Shown here in pieces: positions 11,276 through 22,415 of a stretch of 64,000 nucleotides of DNA (position 1 is its first letter; each line of letters opens with the position of its first letter). The translations under genes were made by a program, and so were the position numbers. The stretch comes from Isoetes taiwanensis (lineage: Eukaryota > Streptophyta > Lycopodiopsida > Isoetales > Isoetaceae): positions 246,001-310,000 of the forward strand of contig JAJEKV010000088.1 in assembly GCA_021234155.1 (NCBI GenBank), written 5' to 3'. Under the pieces are notes generated by a model. It did not search any database. It was not told the origin of the DNA and saw only the letters and a program-made list of their open reading frames with translations.

Positions 11276-11439
11276 GGAAGTGAAGGAGATGGACGGAATG
11301 GGGAAGGAGGAAGGAGATGGCGAATAGACGATGGGGACGGAATGAAGCTGCGCAGGCAGAATTTTGGGAATAAAAGGGATGCAAATCGTAGGCATTCATA
11401 CGATTTTGGGAATGAGGCAGAAGAGGAAAGGGACGTTTG

Positions 11440-11950
11440 CATGCATGCCACCTAGGCTCCAACATGCCACAGTAAAGGGTCAAGCATGCCACATAGACCG
11501 AAAGCATGCCACCTAGGGCTCCAACATGCCAAGGTGGCTCAAATATGCCACCTAGGCTCCAACATGCCAAGGTGGCTCAAACATGCCACCTAGGCTCCAA
11601 CATGCCACGTAAGCTCCAACATGCCACCTATGATTCACCACATGATTCACCAAATGCACCACATGATTCACCACATGCACCATTTGCATCACCAAACATG
11701 TTGGTCAATGAAAGTCAAACATGTAACAAAGGTCATGTAAAGGCTCAAGCATGCCAAGGTGGCTCAAATATGCCACCTAGGCTCAAACATTCCAAGGTGG
11801 CTCAAACATGCCACCTAGGCTCCAACATGCCAATGTAAGCTCCAAAGATGCCACCTATGATTCACCACATGTTTCACCAAATGCACCACATGATTCACCA
11901 CATGCACCATTTGCATCACCACATCTATCACGACATGTAACACCACATTG
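11440..11950. repeat. Short 19-bp satellite blocks plus CACCACATG run
   Basis: Two blocks (about 11440-11630 and 11745-11840) consist of the 19-bp satellite seen at 18-24 kb, here with the complement strand on top (CCACCTAGGCTCCAACATG type). Between and after them are runs of CACCACATGATTCACC and CACCATTTGCATCACC (11630-11700, 11860-11950). The satellite therefore also occurs inside the inner transposon. Confidence 0.8.
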
Positions 11951-13072
11951 TCATGAATCTTTGAATACATCAATTTCTTTTGGAGATTTGAACTCCACCA
12001 GAGTGTTGCTCTGGTCAGCCAGAAAAGTCTATTGTATACAATAGTATACAACAATGTACATTAGAGTGTCAATGAAAGAATAGGTTACAAGAATAACCTC
12101 TTTGGTTACAATAATACAAACATGTGATTACAAGTAAAGATCTATTGATCTGTCAACCTCGACTTCATTACTACAAAGAAACGTGCTTCACAACATCAAT
12201 CATCATTCTGCAAGTGTCCAACAGCTCTAACTAGAAATTGGTACACCCTCAAAACATATCAGGCCTCACATTGGATGAGTAATACCTTCAAATTTACGAA
12301 CTCACCTTGCATTGGGATAGTATGTCCAAGTCTCGCATTACTGCAGCCACAACATGCTTTACAAAGACACATATAGCAAGACACATATATGCTTCAGAAT
12401 GTCTTGGAGGTGTCTTTTGCTTGGAATTCTGCTCTTGCTTTTTCTCTGAGACACTTCCAGCTGCAAAAATTTAACAGATTCGGTAACTATATGGGTCAAA
12501 TTAGAAAGACGACAGGCACAAAAGGTTGGAAGTTACCTTGTGACTTACATTCACCAAACGGTTTGTTCAGATCATAACCTGATGCATCTGCTGATTTGGT
12601 AGATTGGTGTGGAGCATGATTTAATGCATCCTCACGATCTGGCGATTGTTGTCCAGTTGGAGCACCCATCGGAGCTTGACTTGATGCACCCTACCGATTT
12701 GTTGACATCTACCGATTTGTCCGGACTTCCCCGTAACCTGATGCATCTTCCGATTTGCCCGAAGTTTCTATCTCAGTCTAATGCTTTCGAAGGGGTGTGA
12801 GTGTCTTGTCCCCTAGTCACGACCACATTGTACCTCTATATCTACAAAGTAGGGATGAAGAAGTAAGCTACATATCTCAATTGCATCAAACAAGACTTGG
12901 TTACCTTTGAGGGTAGAAAATAATTCCCTTTTGGTGTGCTATATGGACTCACAAAGTCATTGCCACCAAGATGAACAGCTAGACCTGAATTAGTAAACGG
13001 CACCATGCTCGCAAACACGGAATTGAATCACAATTGATTGTAACTATGCTTTGGTTTTTAACTAAGCTCCGT
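11951..13072. other. Non-coding stretch of inner element
   Basis: No gene is supported. 12600-12760 contains three loose repeats of a CGATTTG / CTTGATGCA pattern. The remainder shows only short chance frames. Confidence 0.4.
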
Positions 13073-13487
13073 GGCTTTTACTCTCTTTACGATGTTCCTG
13101 TTTATATATATCTAAAAGTGCCCCCTAAAATGAGCGGCGATCTCATCCCGGGGGCACTTTAGATACAATAAACGGACAAAAAAAGAGACTAAGCCACCCA
13201 GGGATGGAAGAGACTAAGCCGATGAAAAATTGCTATCTTGTTTTATGTCGGGCTTATTCCTTTTCGAGTTTCCTACTTGATGTATCTAATTAAGCCACCG
13301 AAAGTGGCGATGTCATCCTAGGGGCAAATTAGATACATCAAACAAAAAAACGAAGGAGACTAAGCCGAGCTTACTCTCTTTTTCGTTTCTGTTTGATGTA
13401 TCTAATTCACCACCTAAAATGAGTGAGCGACCTCATCCTAGGGGCAAATTAGACACATCAAACAGACAAACGAAAAGAGACTAAGCC
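13073..13487. repeat. Three tandem foldback MITE-like units
   Basis: Units at 13073-13195, 13251-13376 and 13378-13487 each start with a GGCTTA..CTCTTTTTCG-type sequence and end with its inverse, CGAAAAGAGACTAAGCC-type. Each folds into an imperfect hairpin of more than 30 pairs around a centre containing CCTAGGGGC or CCGGGGGC. They look like copies of one small non-autonomous element inserted next to or into each other. The third unit has the cleanest arms. Confidence 0.7.
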
Positions 13488-13975
13488 GGTGAAAGATTAG
13501 GAAGTCCACTAATCCTAATTGGCATCTGTCCCTTACATCAGGCCCTTAGCATGTAAACTAAGCTACCTATAAGTGCTCACCGTAAGTGCCTCGATGGCGT
13601 GAAGTTGCTTTTGATCCTCCCTACTCACACCTAAGGCTTGTACCCATGTTTGTAGAAAATTCATGACAGCAATTCTCAATGCAATGCAGGATTACAAATC
13701 CCGCAAAGTGAATGCAAATTTGTCAATGAGAATACAATTATACTAAGCACTTCGGAATTTTGTTATGAAGTACCTCAAGAGGTCGAAAGCGGACTTACAA
13801 TGAATCACTTCGATTTTGCCTTTACAAAATCACTTCGATCTTGTAGAGTTGATCCATTCTCCCAAAGATCCCGTTGAATTCAACCGGAAAGTAATCCAAG
13901 GTTAGTACCACATGACACAACAGGCACCACTTTACACACCACAAATTCCATCATGACAAACTTTGCACCACAAAT
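13488..13975. other. Non-coding stretch
   Basis: No gene, repeat family or RNA gene is supported here. Composition is ordinary and only short chance frames are seen. Confidence 0.4.
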
Positions 13976-14240
13976 GGCGTCATATTCACCACATGTGGTG
14001 TGGCATGTGGCACCGGGTGGCGTCATATTCACCACATGTGGTGTGGCATGTGGCACCAAACCGGTGCCACATGACACACCACCTATGGCACCACAATGCA
14101 CCCAAGGCACCACATATGGCAATCCATTGCCGCACCACAAATGGCGTCAAAGACACCACATGTGGTGCAAAATGTGATCCATAGTGGTGCCACATTAGAC
14201 ACCACATGTGGCACCACAATGCAAAGAAGGCACCACATCC
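13976..14240. repeat. Palindrome-rich CACCACATGTGGTG cluster
   Basis: A 39-bp segment (13976-14014) is repeated at 14019-14057. Each copy holds the perfect palindrome CACCACATGTGGTG (13987-14000, 14030-14043); another lies at 14154-14167. The second copy runs into an 18-bp stem (14040-14057 with 14063-14080, one mismatch) around a 5-base loop. The stretch to 14240 continues with GGCACCACA and GTGCCACAT motifs. Confidence 0.85.
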
Positions 14241-14299
14241 GTGGGCATCCACCACCTTATATGTGGCGGATATAGCGTGGTGCAATATTTAGCGCGGCG

Positions 14300-14685
14300 A
14301 TTGGCACCACATATGGCGGACAATCCACCATTCACAAGTATCACCATATCTAACATCACATATGACACTAAGTATAGAAACATATGGAAGCCAATTCACT
14401 ATTCAGATAAGGTACCACGTTTGGTACTATATGTGACACTACATATGCTACAAACTACATTATTAACATATAATTGGCACCATATGACTGTCTGTAACAC
14501 ATTTGAGCTACATACTATCGTGGAACTGAAATTATCCACCACAACTCGAAACTAGCAAAGCACAAATTTCCTACACATAACTTTACAACACACCCAAATG
14601 AAGAAGTAAGTGGTGTACCTGATTGTTCAAGCTTGCTAGACCTTTAACAGTTCCAATATTAAATTGCATCATATGGTGGTTCCAG
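14300..14685. other. Non-coding stretch
   Basis: No gene is supported. The sequence contains spaced GGCACCATATG-like and ACATATGRCACT motifs that look like diverged relatives of the cluster just upstream. Confidence 0.35.
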
Positions 14686-14689
14686 AAGA

Positions 14690-15300
14690 AGAGGGTTAAA
14701 AAGTACCTATTTTTTCAGTGATTTTCCCCGAGATTCTTCTTACAGCTTGAGGAGGCTTGAATTGTGGCCTAGTCATTTCAAGAGAGGAAGCATCATCGTG
14801 GCGTGTTGCTCTCGCTTCCTCACTATTTGAAATGCTTGCATGCTTCCTCTTACGTTGGGACGGAGAGTCTTGGACCCTTTTTCTCTTAACTGTTGCCGAA
14901 ACTCAACCGTTTATTTCTTTTCCTTTTGTGTGAAGGTAATACGCAACAGCCATAGTCTGTGAGGCCATGCCTCCCCAGGCACACTTCCTGCCTGTGATTT
15001 TTTTGTAAAGGCACATATATTCATTATACCTCTCCTTGCTCAGATTCTTCAACCTGCATGATGAAACAAAACAATATTCTAAACAACAGAGAATCATGGG
15101 CATCCCCGATCTAGAATGCAACCCACCGTAAGTGGATTTTCCTAATACTTTCGGTCCCCAAACGGACTCGATTTCTTCTTGTGTGGCGTAATGCTTTTCT
15201 TGCCTCGTACATTTCCTTGTAGGTGTATCCCGTGGCATTCAAGTCCGGTATGATCGAGCCATTTAAGTGATCGATCTTCTTGCCGTAAATCAAAATGGTC
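14690..15300 (-). pseudogene. Unknown minus-strand gene remnant
   Basis: Minus-strand blocks read NGSIIPDLNATGYTYKEMY (15275-15200), then after an intron-like break with TCATCATGCAG a block LKNLSKERYNEYMCLYKK to AVAYYLHTKGKEING (15053-14903). One TGA follows, and the same frame then continues as a basic region (VKRKRVQDSPSQRKRKH) to about 14705, where GGTAC could be a donor. One stop and one frame change break it. I do not recognise it. Its place near the right end of the inner element suggests an accessory gene of that transposon. Confidence 0.4.
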
Positions 15301-15601
15301 TTGGCGGATTAAGGGAGCGTGATCAGAGTTTTTGAGGGAAAATGAAAATTCAGAATCAGAAATGGTCTTGCCGGACTAAGGGAGCGTGATCAGAGTTTTT
15401 GAGGGAAAATGATCTTGTACATTGCTGAATAAGACTGAATAAGACTGAAAGGACAAAATTTTGAATAAGTAATCATGTGTATATTTGAAAAAAATAACCG
15501 CCTCTCCCACTACAAATTCGGTAGTTCCCACCACACTTAGCACCCAAAAATGTGGTGCTAAAATGCATGTTTTTGTTCCACTACAACATGCTTTCACCCA
15601 C

Positions 15602-16259
15602 CTTCAATATCCATTGGAGTATGTATCTCATTTTGAATGAATTCACCATGTGCCTTCTCTATCATAAAATCAGTTTGTATTTCTTCATAACAAGATTCAG
15701 TACCAATATCTGAAAAGATAAATAAAAAACTAAGGTTATATATGAAGTCTCTATTTAGACAAGCAAATATCAATAAAATAAATCATGAATTACCTGGATC
15801 CTCTTCTTCAGCATTTGTGTCATTCTGCACAACTTGAGCATGTGCTTATTGACAGGAACATCCACCACCTTAAATGAAAGTAGTACATTCAATATCATTA
15901 CAAAATTCATTGGCTATTATAGCACTAAACAAGCACTAATGACATACCTTCATATCTGTTTTCATGTTGAACATCCTCTGTTCTTGTTTCATCTTGGACA
16001 GCAACAGGTTCGTCTTCTCCTATTAAGGCACAACAATAAAAAATCAAGTGTCCAGAGCAGTCAAGAACATGCAGTAAGCATCTGACATACCTCTACCAGG
16101 AATAATCTTGTCATCAAAATTCTTGCTGAAACTAAGGCAGCACTCCATAAATCTTTCGGATTGCTGCTTAAATTGTTGCAAGCCTGATAGAATTGGGCCA
16201 GGATCAAATTGCACTCGGTTCTTGGCCAAGGAAGATAGGAAGGCGGAATTCCAGTCCAT
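15602..16259 (-). pseudogene. Transposase-related gene, 5' exons (outer gene)
   Basis: Four exons in order: 16259-16091 (starts MDWNSAFLSSLAKNR), 16019-15948, 15844-15794 and 15709-15602. All end with a phase-1 GT donor (GTATGT, GTATGT, GTAATT, and GTAAGT once the insertion is removed), and exons 2-4 are multiples of three bases, so each could be skipped without losing frame. The N-terminus is a helical region; exons 2-4 are acidic and low in hydrophobics. The next exon (4368 downward) starts with CT, giving Ala across the phase-1 junction and reading straight into the basic region. The 11.2-kb element sits exactly at the exon 4 donor. Assignment to a transposase family rests on the downstream exons. 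Confidence 0.6.
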
Positions 16260-16559
16260 AGTAGAGAGAATTGCAAGAAATTTCGCAAGAACATGAGACT
16301 AGACCGCCATTTCCCATTTCGAATTGCAAAATTGCTCCGGCGCCTAAACGATCCAAGAAAAGAATCTCCCTCCCGCTCAGGAAATTTGAATGACGGCTGA
16401 ATGAAGGACGAAAATTCTGTGACGGTCGAGGACGGGCGTGATGTTAGCATTTGAAGGTCGAAAAGCAGTTTTCCAGCGTGGGTGTCGCCTACATGTGTTT
16501 TTGCATATGTCAAGAAAAAACACACCCTTGAGCAAGATTTACAGATGGGTTTGCTCTTC

Positions 16560-17268
16560 CTGCACCCCTGTCCTTGGCTGCATGTCCTCCTTGCTCAAAC
16601 TTAGTTCTAACCATTTGAATGGCATGGTCCTTAGATTTTGCCACATTCCTTAATAACGTGGCTAATTGAGCATTATGAGACACAACTCTAGAAATAGTAA
16701 TTGGTACTGTTCATTTAAAATGGCACCAGCACCCTCCAGGTCTGCAATGATAGAGTCAAACTTATCAAAGAACTCTGTTATGTGATCTCTATCATGCAAT
16801 TTTAATTTTCTTAACTGTTTTTCTAAACATCAATCTGAGAGGACGATTTTACCTCATAATTCCTTACCATGTACTCCCACATTTCCTTTGGTAACATACC
16901 TCTTAGCTTTAACTTGATAACTGAGCCAACTTTGCAAGTAATAATAGCCTGAGCTTCCATGATATTTAAACTTTCATCACTTATTTCTGAGGTAATTGTT
17001 GTAGCCATAGATCCTCCACCAATAGTTGACCGTTCAGTAGTGGAACTTGAAATTGTTCCCCCTGCATTTGAAACCCCTGTACTCACATTTATACTAACAT
17101 GCCTGACAGCATTTTTATCTATTAAATACCACAAGGTTTCAACCTCAAGAACCTATCTGATGCCTTGTTTCCAAATTTGAAATCCCCCTTCACCTTTGAA
17201 AACATCTATAGCATTTAAAAGGTTTGCTCCAAATCGTGTAGCCATGATAGCATGTGCTCTGATACCAA
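16560..17268 (-). pseudogene. Copia gag and primer-binding site
   Basis: The minus strand at 17268-17255 reads TTGGTATCAGAGCA, the usual initiator-Met tRNA primer site. Gag starts at ATG 17244 (MATRFGANLL) and follows the Copia pattern: F-K-G-E-x-F-Q-I-W-K near the start, then a gag core with LRKLKLHDRDHITEFFDKF (about 16820-16760). Several stops and frame changes occur (for example at about 17157 and 16826). Gag fades out near 16560 without a zinc knuckle, so the element is truncated by the sequence on its left. Confidence 0.75.
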
Positions 17269-17410
17269 TGAAAAGTTATAGCAATAGATGTTTAACAATG
17301 TTCACAACAATTCTCAATGGCATAAACTTGATATACTTCAACTTAACTATAAGCGTAGGAAATTATAGACTTAATAATTAAGCATTGTAATATCACTATT
17401 TCTGCTACAA
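17269..17410 (-). repeat. Probable Copia 5' LTR
   Basis: The sequence next to the primer site begins TGAAAAGTTATAG on the plus strand, so on the element's own strand the LTR ends in CA. The outer limit is unclear; a short LTR ending near 17410 is plausible. No second copy is seen in the window. Confidence 0.4.
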
Positions 17411-17439
17411 TACACACTCACCCCGGTTTTTGGTCCACT

Positions 17440-18120
17440 GTTGAAAACATCAGTTTTGGTAGGTCTACATGTCCTGTTTTCAAAAAATCCTACATGTGGA
17501 TTTGTGGAGGTATGGTTTTGTTCGATAATGGTGTTCTTTTTTCAGTGGACTAAAACATCCACTGTTGTTTTGTAGTTTCTTCTATTGTGACATGTCATTT
17601 TATAATACAATCCACTGTAGGAAAGAATACTTGAATTTCTACATGTCTAATAATTCTATTGTCACATGTCTTTATAGATGTAGGAAAGAATATTTGATTC
17701 TCTACATGTCCTATACTTCCATTCACATGTCTTTATAGTAGTAGGACAGAGTACTTTATTTGCTAAGGCATTGTAGGAAAGAATACATGAATTACGACAT
17801 GTGTAATACTTCTATTGTCACATGTCTTTATAGAAGTAGGAAAGAATACTTGATTCTCTACATGTCGTATGCTTCCATGTCACATGTCTTTATAGTAGTA
17901 GGACAGAGTACTTTATTTGCTAAGGCATTGTAGGAAAGAATACATGAATTACGACATGTATAATACTTCTATTGTCACATGTTTTTATAGAAGTAGGAAA
18001 GAATACTTGATTCTCTACATGTCCTATCCTTCCATATCACGGGTCTTTATAGTGGTAGGACAGAGTACTTGATTTGCTACATGTGATGCACATGCACGAT
18101 CACATGTCCTTATACTAGTA
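17440..18120. repeat. 157-bp tandem repeat
   Basis: A higher-order repeat with period 157 (for example GGCATTGTAGG at 17767 and 17924) is built from ~50-60-bp subunits containing TCACATGTCTTTATAG, GTAGGAAAGAATAC and TCTACATGTC. About three higher-order units are visible, the outer ones degenerate. ACATGT palindromes recur throughout. Confidence 0.8.
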
Positions 18121-18340
18121 TTCCATGCAAGACAAGTTACTTCAACTACTTCAATTACTTAACGCCTATTTTTACATAACAAAACCATCAAGAATTTGAT
18201 TTGTATTCCTTGACGGGGTGCAGGACCGCTGCAACAAATCCATAAGCATTAATGTCATAGGACCACGCAAAATCCTAACAATATCCTAACGTCATCAAGT
18301 CCATGTCCATGTCATTCATATCTTGCCTTGATCATTCATG
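18121..18340. other. Spacer before satellite
   Basis: Short non-coding stretch between the 157-bp repeat and the 19-bp satellite. Nothing is recognised. Confidence 0.4.
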
Positions 18341-19212
18341 CGTTGGAGCCTACGTGGCATGTTGAAGCCTTGGTGGCATGTTGGAGCGTAGGTGGCATGT
18401 TGGAGCCTAGGTGTCATGTTAGAGCTCACGTGGCATGTTGGAGCCCAGGTGGCATGTTGCGACCCACGTGGCATGTTGGAGCCGATGGTGGCATATTTGA
18501 GCCACATTGGCATGCTTGAGCCTAGGTGGCACGTTGGAGCCAACTTGGCACGTTGGAGCTCACGTGGCATGTTGGAGCCCAGGTGGCATGTTGGAGCCTA
18601 GGTGGCATGCTAGGCATGTTGGAGCCTCGTGGCATGTTGAAGCCTTGGTGGCATGTTGGAGCCTAGGTGGCATATTTGAGCCACCTTGGCGTGCTTGAGC
18701 CTAGGTGGCACGTTGGAGCCAACTTAGCATGTTGGAGCTCACGTGGCATGTTGGAGCCCAGGTGGCATGTTGGAGCCTAGGTGGCATGTTGGAGCCTAGG
18801 TGGCATGCTAGGATGTTGGAGCCCACGTGGCATGTTGGAGCATAGGTGGCATGTTGGAGCCTACGTGGCATATTGGAGCCTACGTGGCATGTTTGAGCCA
18901 CCTTGGCACGCTTGAGCCTAGGTGGCATGTTGGAGCCACCTTGGCATGTTGGAGCCTAGGTGGCATGTTGGAGCCAAGGTGGCAAGTTGGAGCCAAGGTG
19001 GCATGATAGAGCCTCGGTTGGCATGTTGGAGCCTACGTGGCATGTTGAAGCCCAGGTGGCATGTTGGAGCCTAGGTGGCATATTTGAGCCACCTTGGCAT
19101 GCTTGAGCCGAGGTGGCACGTTGGAGCCAACTTGGCATGTTGGAGCTCACGTGGCATGTTGGAGCTCACGTGGCATGTTGGAGCCCAGGTGGCATGTTAT
19201 AGCCTAGGTGGC
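18341..19212 (+). repeat. 19-bp satellite array (forward)
   Basis: About 45 copies of a 19-bp monomer, GCCTAGGTGGCATGTTGGA and variants (GCTCACGTGG.., GCCAACTTGG..). Long apparent reading frames here only reflect the 57-base (3 x 19) periodicity and are not genes. The array ends abruptly in GGTGG, where the ~810-bp tandem repeat starts. Confidence 0.95.
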
Positions 19213-22200
19213 CAGACCCCAGGAGACGGACATCACAAAGGTTACCGAGGCAGGCTTTCCTACCAGTGCTCCTCCGGGAGGGCAAATGCCAATGCCTCCC
19301 TTCCCGGAACCCGGTTTCCCTATCCCAATCGTTGAATTCTCTTCGTAACTTGCTTCGAAAGCGGACTCAAAAAATTCAAGATCCGTCCGGGAGAACATAT
19401 CCCTCCGCAAAGTGTCTTGTAGTCGACCGTGTAGAAACCCAAGTGTTTTGTCGTTCGGGCAGTACAAAGGCTCCGGAATGGAGATTTGACTTCGCCATAT
19501 CGTCCGAAACAACGAAATTACCCTAGGGACCAAGTTACATGGTCATTTTTTGCAGCAAAAGAAACACGAACCCTCTACATGGCAGTATTCTGCACCCTCC
19601 GCTAAGGCCAATTCACTACGAACGTGTTGGACATGAGCTACTTTGGCGCTTCCGGGAGCAGGGGTGGTCTTCTGCCCACGAAACTTGGTCTCCAGGGTAA
19701 TGTCAATGTTTCGAGTCCGTTGGCAGAGTCAGATCACAGTTCCGGGGTGGGAGACTTGCCCGTCCGTGGCCAAGGACCCTCCAGATAGGACCTTTGGGAC
19801 GAACTTCTTCTAGGAGGTTTTAGGGCTCCATCTTCTGGCGTCAACGCCCTCCCACTACCTCATGACATTGTGCAAGATCCTGGTCCAATCTGGCTAGGGT
19901 ATGGCCTCCAAAACGTAAACCCTGTGCGTTGCTAGGTTATTGTAGGGTTTACGTTATGGAGGTCGAGTTTTATTCAGTTGCACTTGAGACATGGTCGAGA
20001 AGCTGCAGTTGAAAACAAGAAGCAATAGAAACTGTCGAAATGGGATTTGGATTTACCGAGGCAGGCTTTCCTACCAGTGCTCCTCCGGGAGGGCAAATGC
20101 CAATGCCTCCCTTCCCGGAACCCGGTTTCCCTATCCGACCGTTGAATTCTCCATTCAGGTAACTTGCTTCGGCGAAGGGCTCAAAAAATTCAAGTTCTCA
20201 CCCGGAGAACATATCAAACCGCAAAGTCCCTCGAAGTCGACCGTGTAGAAACCCAAGTGTTTTGTCGTTCGGGCAAGCACAAAGGTTCGAATGGAGATTT
20301 GACTTCGCCATATCATCCGAAACAGTGAAATTACCCTGGGGACCAAGTTACACGGTCATTTTTTGCAGCAAAAGAAACACGAACCCTCTACATGGCAGTA
20401 TTCTGCACCCTCCGCTAAGGCCAATTCACTACGAACATGTTGGACATGAGCTATTTTGGCGCTTCGGGGAGCAAGGGTGGTCTTCTGCCCACAAAACTTG
20501 GTCTCCAGGGTAATGTCGATGTTTCGAGTCCGTTGGTAGAGTCAGATCACAGTTCCGGGTGGGCGAAGCCGTCCGCCCCGTGGGCCAAGGACCCTCCGTA
20601 GAGGACCTTTGGGACGAACTTCTTCCGAAGGTTTTAGGGCTCCATCTTCTCAAGGCCAACGCCCTCCCACTACCTCATGACATTGTGCAAGATCCTGGTT
20701 CAATCTGGCTAGGGTATGGCCTCCAAAACATAAACCCTGTGCGTTGCTAGGTTATTGTAGGGTTTACGTTATGGTGGTCGAGTTTTATTCAGTTGCACTT
20801 GAGACATGGTCGAAAAGCTGCAGTTGAAGCAATAGAAACTGACGAAATGGGGTTTGGATTTACCGAGGCAGGCTTTCCTACCAGTGCTCCTCCGGGAGGG
20901 CAAATGCCAATGCCTCCCTTCCCGGAACCCGGTTTCCCTATCCGACCGTTGAATTCTCCATTCAGGTAACTTGCTTCGAGCAGGCTCAAAAAAATTCAAG
21001 ATCTGTCCGGGAGAACATATCAAACCGCAAAGTGTCCTGAAGTCGACCGTGTAGAAACCCAAGTGTTTTTTTGTTCGGACAGTACAAAGGCTCCGGAATG
21101 GAGATTTGACTTCGCCAATTGTCCGAAACAACGAAATTACCCTAGGGACCAAGTTACACGGTCATTTTTTGCAGCAAAAGAAACACGAACCCTCTACATG
21201 GCAGTATTCTACACCCTCTGCTAAGGCCAATTCATTACGAGCGTGTTGGACATGAGCTACTTTGGCGGTTCCGGGAGCAGGGGTGGTCTTCTGCCCACGG
21301 AACTTGGTCTCTAGGGTAATGTCGATGTTTCGAGTCCATTGGCAGAGTCAGATCACAGTTTCGGGGTGGGAGACTTGCCCGTCCGTGGCCAAGGACCCTC
21401 CAGATAGGACCTTTGGGACGAACTTCTTCTAGGAGGTTTTAGGGCTCCGTCTTCTGGCGTCAACGCCCTCCCACTACCTCATGACATTGTGCAAGATCCT
21501 GGTCCAATCTGGCTAGGGTATGGCCTCCAAAACGTAAACCCTGTGCGTTGCTAGGTTATTGTAGGGTTTACGTTATGGAGGTCGAGTTTTATTCAGTTGC
21601 ACTTGAGACATGGTCGAGAAGTTGCAGTTGAAAACAAGAAGCAATAGAAACTGTCGAAATGGGGTTTGGATTTACCGAGGCAGGCTTTCCTACCAGTGCT
21701 CCTCCGGGAGGCAAATGCCAATGCCTCCCTTCCCGGAACCCAGTTTCCCTATCCGACCATTGAATTCTCCATTCAGGTAACTTGCTTCGAGCAGGCTCAA
21801 AAAAATTCAAGATCTGTCCGGGAGAACATATCAAACCGCAAAGTGTCCTGAAGTCGACCGTGTAGAAACCCAAGTGTTTTGTCGTTCGGGCAGTACAAAG
21901 GCTCCGGAATGGAGATTTGACTTCGCCATATCGTCCGAAACAGTGAAATTACCCTAGGGACCAAGTTACACGGTCATTTTTTGCAGCAAAAGAAACACGA
22001 ACCCTCTACATGGCAGTATTCTGCACCCTCCGCTAAGGCCAATTCACTACGAATGTGTTGGACATGAGTAATGTCGATATCTCGAGTCCGTTGGCAGAGT
22101 CAGATCACAGTTCTGGGGTGGGAGAGTTGCCCGTCCATGGCCAAGGACCCTCCAGATAGGACCTTTGGGACAAACTTCTTCTGGAAAGTTTTAGGGCTCA

Positions 22201-22415
22201 GCCTTCCTCGGCCAACGCCTCCCACTACCTCATGACATTGTGCAAGATCCTGGTCCAATCTGGCTAGGGTATGGCCTCCAAAACGTAAACCCTGTGCGTT
22301 GCTAGATTATTGTAGGGTTTACGTTATGGAGGTCGAGTTCTATTCAGTTGCACTTGAGACATGGTCGAGAAGCTGCAGTTGAAAACAAGAAGCAATAGAA
22401 ACTAACGAAATGGGG
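19213..22415. repeat. Four tandem copies of an ~810-bp unit
   Basis: The landmark TACCGAGGCAGGCTTTCC occurs at 19243, 20054, 20861 and 21673, giving periods of 811, 807 and 812. Copies are highly similar; the fourth lacks about 60-70 bases near 22070. Each ends in a block with GGTCGAGTTTTATTCAG before the next copy. Minus-strand frames (about 100-127 codons, with GKPGSGKGGIGICPPGG) are locally open in some copies but broken differently in each, and I recognise no protein. The block is bounded on both sides by the 19-bp satellite. Confidence 0.9.

Larger units (their letters stand above)
4442..15599. mobile_element. 11.2-kb inner DNA transposon
   Basis: The ends are inverted: 25 bases (4443-4467) starting GGTGAAAGCATG recur exactly as the reverse complement at 15574-15598. 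A further block about 30 bases inside each end, around TGTGGTGGGA and AATTTGTRGTG, matches at roughly 23 of 29 positions. ACCT flanks both sides (4438-4441 and 15600-15603), a 4-bp target duplication. Excising the element plus one ACCT leaves, on the minus strand, GAAG|GTAAGTC, a perfect splice donor at the end of an exon. It carries a plus-strand transposase relative, other decayed frames, and many TGTGGTG/CACCACA motifs. The superfamily is uncertain. The inner member is frameshifted, so this copy could now move only with help in trans. Confidence 0.75.

Noticed and set aside
13976-14240. CRISPR-like palindromic repeat array
   Set aside because: Spacers are not uniform, units are diverged, and the context is a plant transposon.
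16061-16525. 154-codon minus-strand frame beginning MCFFLTYAKTHVG
   Set aside because: It is in a different frame from the spliced exon starting at 16259 and runs through its intron and 5' flank.
1200-16560. Outer terminal inverted repeats for the unit holding the RING-like gene and the outer transposase gene
   Set aside because: Only short CGCCCGTC/GACGGGCG and direct GTGACGGTCG matches were found between the flanks, which is too little to define ends.
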